From RQOF01 sp964461135 (GTDB lineage Bacteria; Calditrichota; Calditrichia; RBG-13-44-9): DNA of 21,449 bases. The position numbers were made by a program, and so were the translations under genes. The DNA lies in the NCBI GenBank assembly GCA_964461135.1, contig CAYWTB010000081.1:1-21449 (forward strand), in the 5' to 3' direction. Within the stretch, counting starts at the first letter, position 1. Every line of letters starts with the position of its first letter. Below are positions 15,838-21,449 of this stretch, piece after piece. The notes under the pieces are model-generated. The model did no database searches and was not told the origin of the DNA. It saw nothing but the letters and a program-made list of their open reading frames with translations.

Positions 15838-17424
15838 TTAATCAATACGGTTAGGACTGTTCCAGTAGAACTGGGTAATGCCCAGCCGGTTAGCGATCCA
15901 GATGTAGTCTCTATCCAGCAACAGGCGGCGGCAGTCGTTATTCAGAAGACCGTCTTTGGTGGTGAATATTTTCCAGAAATTCATCCCCTTGTCATATTTT
16001 AGCAGGCCTTCGGGAGTGCTTACCCACACACTTTTATCGTTTACCACAATATCGGAAAACGGGCCACTGATTTCCATGCCAACCTGGGGGAAGGATGCCC
16101 ATATATTTTTTTTCGTGTCCAGCCAGAAGATACCCTGGGGTGAAGAAAACCACATTTCATTTCCGTAGGAAGCTACCGCCTGGGCAGGAATATCACTGAT
16201 GGCAGCTTCTGTAACCACCGGTTGCCAGCCAGTGCTGCCCTGCCGGAAACGAAATATTCCGCGGTTGGTGGCTGCCCATATGGTATCCTGCTGTGCAGCC
16301 AGGCGGTTAATGGTGGCAAGAATTACATTGTCATCCTTTACCCGCATGATGGTATCGGCTGCTATATCCACAATGTTGATTCCGCGATCGGTTCCCACAT
16401 AAAGCCTGGACCCATGCGGTAGCAGGTCCAGAACTTCCTGGCTGAAGAGGCCCTGCCGCTGATCAAAGGTCTTCCACATATCTTTGCGGGTGTTATACAG
16501 CGTCAGACCATTGTCCGTGGCAAACCAGACAGAATCTCCCATCACCGCTATATCCATGACGTTATTACTGGGCAGATTCGATATCCAGCGTGCCTGATAA
16601 TAAACCCAGCTGCCATCTTTGCGCCAGTTGACGATTCCGGGATGGCCGGGGTCATCCACGAATGGTTCACCGCCAATCCAGAGGCCGTCATTCTGGTAAC
16701 GCAACACCCGGGGCTCAATGGTGGTGAGCCCATATGGGATAACATCCATTCTTCCGGAATAGGTATTACCCAGGCCAACCCCGAGTCCGGCAATGATCAT
16801 CCAGTACCGGTCCCAGTTATCCCTCAGGAAACCGGTTATAGCGTACTCATCAAAATTTTCATCCATGATGTGAAAATTCTCAACAACCGTCCACGGTGCA
16901 TTGGCAAAAAAACTGGGTAACAGGTCCAGAAAACGGGCCGGATAAAAGACGTTAACTTCAATATTATTACCGGCCTGTTGAATTGGGGGCCTGGGAAATT
17001 CATTCGGCCACAGTGAACCCTGGGACTGGCAGGCCCATTCTTTCTCTGCCGGTTTGAATATGCAGGTATCCAGTTCGGTGACGGCCCACAGGATACCATT
17101 ATCCAGGTCATATGCTATGTCCAGAATTCGATTATCGGGAAGGCCGTTGCTGGTGGTAAAAGGGTAATCCCAGTAATTCTGGAATGGCTCATAGCGTAAT
17201 ATACCGCCATCCGGGGTAGCAAAATATATATAGTCTTGTCCGGCGACAATCTTGGTGATTCTCTTGGCAGGCATGTAGCTGATCCAATCGTCCAGGGCGT
17301 ACTGGGCACGCCTGGCCTGTTCCGAACTGTATTCATCCCGCCGCACATACTGAGCAAAAAGCGGCAGGGAATCCACCATAATAATAAAGGAAATCACTAA
17401 ATAAAGCCATTGCCGTTTGCCCAT
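15838..17424 (-). CDS. Exported beta-propeller protein with two-component-regulator-propeller-like repeats
   Basis: A 528-residue exported protein. The signal peptide (residues 7-24, ending LPLFAQ) is followed by repeated ~40-50-residue units typical of Reg_prop propellers: IYFATPDGGILRY, then TTSNGLPDNRILDIAY, VWFATDNGLTLYN, LYVGTDRGINIVD, IWAATNRGIFRF, VWVSTPEGLLKYD and IWIANRLGITQF. In other FCB bacteria such propellers sense ligands ahead of a histidine kinase. Here the chain ends right after the propeller with no membrane or kinase part, so it is probably a stand-alone periplasmic or surface propeller. The ribosome site is weak (AAGG about 10 nt upstream). It lies 45 bp after the YjbQ-family gene. 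Ligand unknown. Confidence 0.8.
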   Translation of the reverse strand: MGKRQWLYLVISFIIMVDSLPLFAQYVRRDEYSSEQARRAQYALDDWISYMPAKRITKIVAGQDYIYFATPDGGILRYEPFQNYWDYPFTTSNGLPDNRILDIAYDLDNGILWAVTELDTCIFKPAEKEWACQSQGSLWPNEFPRPPIQQAGNNIEVNVFYPARFLDLLPSFFANAPWTVVENFHIMDENFDEYAITGFLRDNWDRYWMIIAGLGVGLGNTYSGRMDVIPYGLTTIEPRVLRYQNDGLWIGGEPFVDDPGHPGIVNWRKDGSWVYYQARWISNLPSNNVMDIAVMGDSVWFATDNGLTLYNTRKDMWKTFDQRQGLFSQEVLDLLPHGSRLYVGTDRGINIVDIAADTIMRVKDDNVILATINRLAAQQDTIWAATNRGIFRFRQGSTGWQPVVTEAAISDIPAQAVASYGNEMWFSSPQGIFWLDTKKNIWASFPQVGMEISGPFSDIVVNDKSVWVSTPEGLLKYDKGMNFWKIFTTKDGLLNNDCRRLLLDRDYIWIANRLGITQFYWNSPNRID

Positions 17425-17469
17425 AAAGCCGGAACCTTTTAATTATTGAACTTGTGGAATTTAATATGT

Positions 17470-17883
17470 TTATTCGCCCATAACCTTGATAATAACGCGT
17501 TTGCGCCGTTGACCATCAAATTCAGCATAATAAATTTGCTGCCAGGGACCAAAATCCAGTTTGCCTTCGGTTACGGGGACGATAACTTCATGGTGAACCA
17601 GCAGGCTTTTCAGGTGTGCATCTCCATTGGTCTCGCCCGTCCGGTGATGACGATAATTAATATTGAAGGGAGCCAATTTCTCCAACCATTCATCAATATC
17701 CTGAATCAGTCCGGATTCCGCATCATTTACCCACACTCCTGCGGTGATATGCATGGCACTGACCAGAACCATACCTTCCTTAATCTGACTTTTTTCCACC
17801 ACTTCTTCCACTTTGGGTGTAATATTGATATACTCCCGCTTACCGGCGGTATTGAACCAGAGATATTCGGTGGCAAACTTCAT
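17470..17883 (-). CDS. YjbQ / UPF0047 family protein
   Basis: A 137-residue single-domain protein of the YjbQ (UPF0047) family. Recognisable family segments are VSAMHITAGVWVND, NYRHHRTGETNGDAHLKS, HHEVIVPVTEGKLDFGPWQQ and YYAEFDGQRRKRV. The conserved histidines (HITAG, HHR, AHLKS, HHE) form a metal- or phosphate-binding pocket in family structures. Members are annotated as secondary thiamine-phosphate synthase because some complement thiE mutants weakly; the true function is unsettled. Its ATG overlaps the hflX stop by 4 nt (ATGA), indicating translational coupling. Full family length. Confidence 0.9.
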   Translation of the reverse strand: MKFATEYLWFNTAGKREYINITPKVEEVVEKSQIKEGMVLVSAMHITAGVWVNDAESGLIQDIDEWLEKLAPFNINYRHHRTGETNGDAHLKSLLVHHEVIVPVTEGKLDFGPWQQIYYAEFDGQRRKRVIIKVMGE

Positions 17884-19190
17884 CGCAGGGTCTCCTCAGG
17901 GATTTTATCTATGTTAACACCATTATTTAAATCTTCATAGAAATGTTTTATTTTCTGGTACAACTGCCGGTCACATTTGAGATGAATAACGGCCATACTG
18001 TCCTGATACGTCATGCTTTCCACCCGGCAGTTGGAATGCAGAAAGTGAATAAATTTCTGAAATGTTACCGGAATACGAAGGTCCATTTCCACAAAATTCT
18101 GTTCGATAAAATCAATCAGTTTATTTTTCAGGGATTCCAGGCCAATCTGGCGGGTGGCAGAGAGGAATACCGACTCCGGATATTCCAGTCGCAGGGATTG
18201 TAAAACGGACAGATCATCCAGCCGGTCTATTTTATTGAAGATGATAAGCACCGGCTTCAGGTGGGCATCCAGTTCTTCCAGCACTTTCATCACTGCATCC
18301 ATATGTTCTCGAAAATGGGGGTGATTCACATCCACAACATGGATCAACAGATCCGCCTCGCGCACCTCATCCAGCGTGCTTTTAAAAGAAGCTACCAGGT
18401 GAGGCGGCAGCTTACGGATAAACCCGACCGTATCAGTGAGAAGTAGTTCGTGTGTTTCGTCCAGACTCACCCGCCGGACGATGGAATCCAGAGTGGCAAA
18501 CAGCTTGTCTTCCACCAGGACATCCGCCCCGCTCAGCAGGTTCATCAGAGTTGACTTGCCCGCGTTGGTATAACCGATGAAGGTCGCACGAAATATGTTG
18601 TGACGGTTCTGCCGCCGGATGGTTTGCTGCTGATCTATTTTTTTAAGATCAGCCCGTAGCTTCTCGATTCGCTTTCGGATCAGCCGTCGATCGGTTTCCA
18701 GCTGTGTTTCACCGGGTCCCCTGGTCCCAATCCCCCCTACCTGGCGTGACAGGTGAGTCCACTGGCGGGTCAGCCGCGGAAGGAAATACTGAAGCTGTGC
18801 CAGTTCCACCTGTGTTTTGGCTTCGCGGGTCCGGGCGTGCCGGGCAAAGATATCAAGAATCAGGGTGCTTCGGTCGATAACCTTCACCTCCAGGGAGTTT
18901 TCCAGGTTACGAATTTGTGCCGGTCCCAGATCATCATCAAAAATCACAATTCCGGAACCGGTATCTTCCAGTCTTTCCCTTAATTCATCTACCTTGCCCG
19001 GTCCGATAAAAAATGCTACATGAATGCGATTCCGTTCCTGAATCAGGTTTTCAGTCACCCTGAGGCCTGCCGTACGGGCTAGTTGTTCCAATTCAGAAAG
19101 GTGATCGGATACTTCCTCCATATCATGTCCCGGCAACTTCAGGGCAACCAGGACTGCTTTCTCTTTTCCATTAATAATTTCGATCTGCAT
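17880..19190 (-). CDS. hflX: Ribosome-associated GTPase HflX
   Basis: HflX GTPase of 436 residues, a cytoplasmic protein that binds the 50S subunit and splits stalled or stressed ribosomes. The N-terminal HflX domain (~20-180) includes FFIGPGKVDEL, and the family linker GGIGTRGPGETQLETDRR follows. The G domain carries G1 GYTNAGKST (206-214), G3 DTVGF (from D253), G4 NKID (from N319) and G5 LSAT. The C-terminal ~70 residues are the variable HflX tail. Second in the minus-strand run, 32 bp after the BatA-like gene and overlapping yjbQ by 4 nt. An AGGA lies rather far from the ATG. Confidence 0.96.
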   Translation of the reverse strand: MQIEIINGKEKAVLVALKLPGHDMEEVSDHLSELEQLARTAGLRVTENLIQERNRIHVAFFIGPGKVDELRERLEDTGSGIVIFDDDLGPAQIRNLENSLEVKVIDRSTLILDIFARHARTREAKTQVELAQLQYFLPRLTRQWTHLSRQVGGIGTRGPGETQLETDRRLIRKRIEKLRADLKKIDQQQTIRRQNRHNIFRATFIGYTNAGKSTLMNLLSGADVLVEDKLFATLDSIVRRVSLDETHELLLTDTVGFIRKLPPHLVASFKSTLDEVREADLLIHVVDVNHPHFREHMDAVMKVLEELDAHLKPVLIIFNKIDRLDDLSVLQSLRLEYPESVFLSATRQIGLESLKNKLIDFIEQNFVEMDLRIPVTFQKFIHFLHSNCRVESMTYQDSMAVIHLKCDRQLYQKIKHFYEDLNNGVNIDKIPEETLR

Positions 19191-19222
19191 ATCGGTGATA
19201 TTATCCTTTTATTTTTATACCA

Positions 19223-21340
19223 TCAGTTCGTCCCGCTCTGGCCCGCATCAGATAACTCTTTCTGTTTTTTTGAGGTAGTATACCCCAGAAACATTTCTAC
19301 AAATATGAAAACAATGGCCAGACCCAGCAGATAAGACCACAATTCCCGGCCAAAGCGGCTTTTTTCAATTTCAGTTGCCAGATTTTCATCACTATTGATC
19401 CAGGTGGAGGCAGGAAAGGCTTTCCGGAGATCATCCCCGCTGTAAAATTCCTGCAGAGATTCTGAAGCCGGATGATTGACTGAATAGACGGCGATCAGTT
19501 TATCTTTCTGCAATATCTGGTAATTTCCCAGGTCATCATTTTTATTAATCTGGAGTACCACATCCGGTCCTCTGAAAGCGGGAGATATCTTTTCTTCCAG
19601 CCCTCCGGGCCTGCGCAGCGTAAATTCATAAGGGGGAATCAAATTCTGAAAAACCTGGGAATAGGCCTCTCCTGCCCGCAGGTGAATTCTGGGAGCAGTA
19701 TTTTTTGTCACGGAATAATATAATACCCGGTAAACCAATGGCACCACAAAACCCCTGATCAGCAAATTTGTCCATTCCGGCTGCAGTGGTGAAACCAGTA
19801 AAAATACAGGTCCTTTTTCCTTTCCATTTTCCAGAAGTAAACCATCATTATTCTGAAGGCGGATAACCGTCTCACTTGCCAGGAACGGTTTAATTTTATA
19901 ATATGCATTAAAAATTATGGGTTTAAGTTCCTTGCGCTCCTGAAAGAGACCCTCAAAGAGAGGATGGTCCCAGTTTATTTTTCCCACCGTCACAAATTTC
20001 TGATTATCGCCCGGGGTACCCACTCTTGAAATTACCTGCCCCAGTCCCAGTTGCTGCAGAGCGTCATTAACCGAAGAAAGGGCCATATTCACACCGGGAA
20101 TCATAAATATACCGTTCCCTTTGCGGGAATATTGAAGCAGGCGGTTGCCCAGTTCCGGCGGAATAGTTTCAAAACCTTCCAGGATGATGGCCTGATACTG
20201 GAAAAAATTTTCTGCTGGCCAGTCGGCCAGGGATATCCGGTTGTATGAAAAAATATTTTTTTCCAGTGCCGGCTTCAGAATAGTGGGAAGATAAGATTCA
20301 AATCCCGGACCGGGGGTCAGATGAAGTATCTTTACGTTTTCCGGTGTATAAAAATTAAAATAAAAGCGGTTATCCTCCAGTAAGGCGTCGCTTTCACACT
20401 CTACATATCCGCTGATGTGTCCGTTCTGCTGGATATCGGAATGGAAACGGATAACCCGGGACTCGGAGGGGGACATACCGGAGTTGTTCTGTGCCATTCT
20501 GTTTCCGTCCAGTATCAGAGAAACCATGGTGTTGAGGTATTCATTATGATTCTGGTTGTGCAGAACCGCATCAATCTGAAGTGAAATATTTTTTTCGATC
20601 AGCTGGTTGACAATATTGGCCGAATCAATGGAAATATTCTTGTCATCGGTATGATTCACCGGCAGGAAAAACATTTTTGCTGACTCCGGCATCTGGGAAC
20701 TGATCTCTTTCATGGACGCCGGGCTCACTCCGTTCTGCTGAAAATCTGAAATAAAATATAATTCCCTGCTGGCCGTCTCAGACCTGTTGAAAATGTCCAG
20801 CGCTGCCCAGGATGCCATTTCCAAATTTCCCTGCAGGGCGGTGGGCTGAATATCCTTGACGATTTTTTTCCACAGGTCGGGTGAATAATATTCCCGCTCC
20901 GCCAGCACTTTTACAGGATCCGTGCCCAGAATCACCGAGATCCGGTCGCGGGTCTGAAAAAATTCCTCCAGCCGGTACCACCATTGACGCACGTGCTCCA
21001 GCAAATTACCGGTAAGTTCCAGACTGTTTAATGAAAGACTGTTATCGATGACCACCACCACTTCGGAAGATGCCCGGCCGGATATAAAACCCGCCTTGCT
21101 CTTCAGGGTTGGCCTGGCGAAAGCCAGGACCAGCAGCAGAATAATCAGGGTGCGGACGATGAGCAGTAATATCTGGCGGAGACGCAGACGCCGCATTTCT
21201 TTACGCACCATTTCCTTCAGAAAATGGATGGTGCTGAATTTTACTTCTTTGTATTTTCGGCGGTTGAACAGATGAATCAACAGTGGAATGAGGCCGGCGG
21301 ATAAAGCAAGCAGTACGGCGGGATTTAAAAAATGAAACAT
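19223..21340 (-). CDS. BatA-domain / VWA membrane protein with GATase-like domain
   Basis: A 705-residue membrane protein. The first ~80 residues are an aerotolerance BatA N-terminal domain with two membrane helices (LNPAVLLALSAGLIPLLIHL; ILLLIVRTLIILLLVLAFARP) and the FNRRKYKEVKFSTIHFLKEM segment between them. A von Willebrand A-like domain follows, with MIDAS D99-N-S101-L-S103. The middle has a segment like the GATase-type fold of this family (AIILEGFETIPPELGNRLLQYSRKG kind of region, ~380-470). A single helix near residues 667-685 (ELWSYLLGLAIVFIFVEMFL) sits before a charged tail. GGAGG lies 3 nt before the ATG. Such proteins usually accompany MoxR ATPase and DUF58 genes, which may lie upstream beyond this window. 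Role in envelope stress or assembly unproven. Confidence 0.88.
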   Translation of the reverse strand: MFHFLNPAVLLALSAGLIPLLIHLFNRRKYKEVKFSTIHFLKEMVRKEMRRLRLRQILLLIVRTLIILLLVLAFARPTLKSKAGFISGRASSEVVVVIDNSLSLNSLELTGNLLEHVRQWWYRLEEFFQTRDRISVILGTDPVKVLAEREYYSPDLWKKIVKDIQPTALQGNLEMASWAALDIFNRSETASRELYFISDFQQNGVSPASMKEISSQMPESAKMFFLPVNHTDDKNISIDSANIVNQLIEKNISLQIDAVLHNQNHNEYLNTMVSLILDGNRMAQNNSGMSPSESRVIRFHSDIQQNGHISGYVECESDALLEDNRFYFNFYTPENVKILHLTPGPGFESYLPTILKPALEKNIFSYNRISLADWPAENFFQYQAIILEGFETIPPELGNRLLQYSRKGNGIFMIPGVNMALSSVNDALQQLGLGQVISRVGTPGDNQKFVTVGKINWDHPLFEGLFQERKELKPIIFNAYYKIKPFLASETVIRLQNNDGLLLENGKEKGPVFLLVSPLQPEWTNLLIRGFVVPLVYRVLYYSVTKNTAPRIHLRAGEAYSQVFQNLIPPYEFTLRRPGGLEEKISPAFRGPDVVLQINKNDDLGNYQILQKDKLIAVYSVNHPASESLQEFYSGDDLRKAFPASTWINSDENLATEIEKSRFGRELWSYLLGLAIVFIFVEMFLGYTTSKKQKELSDAGQSGTN

Positions 21341-21449
21341 TAACCTCCAAACAGTCTAAGATATTTATTTAATATAAATTTATGATTATATCCTTGTCTC
21401 TTCACAATAATGAATACCTGAACTCGTAAAAGATTACAAGTTACCCATC
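21341..21449. other. Right-edge intergenic stretch with a possible minus-strand -10 box
   Basis: AT-rich sequence upstream of the BatA-like gene. A perfect TATAAT on the minus strand (21390-21385) lies 44 nt before the ATG, but no good -35 box is found at 16-18 nt. Promoter assignment is therefore weak. Confidence 0.25.

Overview
The window is bacterial chromosome of moderate GC. It most likely comes from the FCB group, near Calditrichota, Marinimicrobia or KSB1-like lineages. The evidence is two secreted proteins with a C-terminal NYPNPFNP-type sorting/FlgD-Ig domain (type IX secretion style), an Omp28-like lipoprotein, a BatA-type protein and a barrel protein ending in Phe. No genus can be assigned from the sequence.

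Layout. (1) 1-312: no clear gene, possibly a small ORF or gene remnant. (2) 5121 to 313, minus strand: a probable operon of PEGA/Omp28-like lipoprotein, TlpA-type thioredoxin, outer-membrane barrel protein and radical SAM enzyme. (3) 8645 to 5602, minus strand: two secreted proteins with sorting domains. (4) 8925-14245, plus strand: a beta-oxidation operon of acyl-CoA dehydrogenase, thiolase and a fused hydroxyacyl-CoA dehydrogenase/enoyl-CoA hydratase. (5) 14246-15041: non-coding DNA with a terminator-like hairpin and a composite palindromic element of about 0.68 kb that looks like a non-autonomous mobile element. (6) 21340 to 15042, minus strand: a probable five-gene operon of BatA/VWA membrane protein, HflX, YjbQ-family protein, beta-propeller protein and sirtuin.

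The most interesting object is the gene at 7713-5602. A simple reading gives a protein starting at 7398, but the same frame continues upstream through a redox motif and a signal peptide to an ATG with a strong ribosome binding site. The only interruption is one in-frame TGA (7587-7585). It sits exactly where the first cysteine of a CxxC motif should be (TW-TGA-PYC). The Omp28-like protein in the neighbouring operon has cysteine at the aligned position. Starting 14 nt after the TGA, the mRNA can form a perfect 7-bp hairpin with a GUU loop, at the distance expected of a bacterial SECIS element. I infer a secreted Omp28/thioredoxin-like selenoprotein (UPYC) with a sorting domain, an architecture I do not know from described selenoproteins. 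No selenocysteine machinery gene is visible here, so the claim needs the rest of the genome.

Functionally, the left half looks like an envelope and extracellular redox neighbourhood (UxxC, CPPC and CIPC proteins side by side). The centre is fatty-acid degradation, and the right half is housekeeping and membrane-associated functions.
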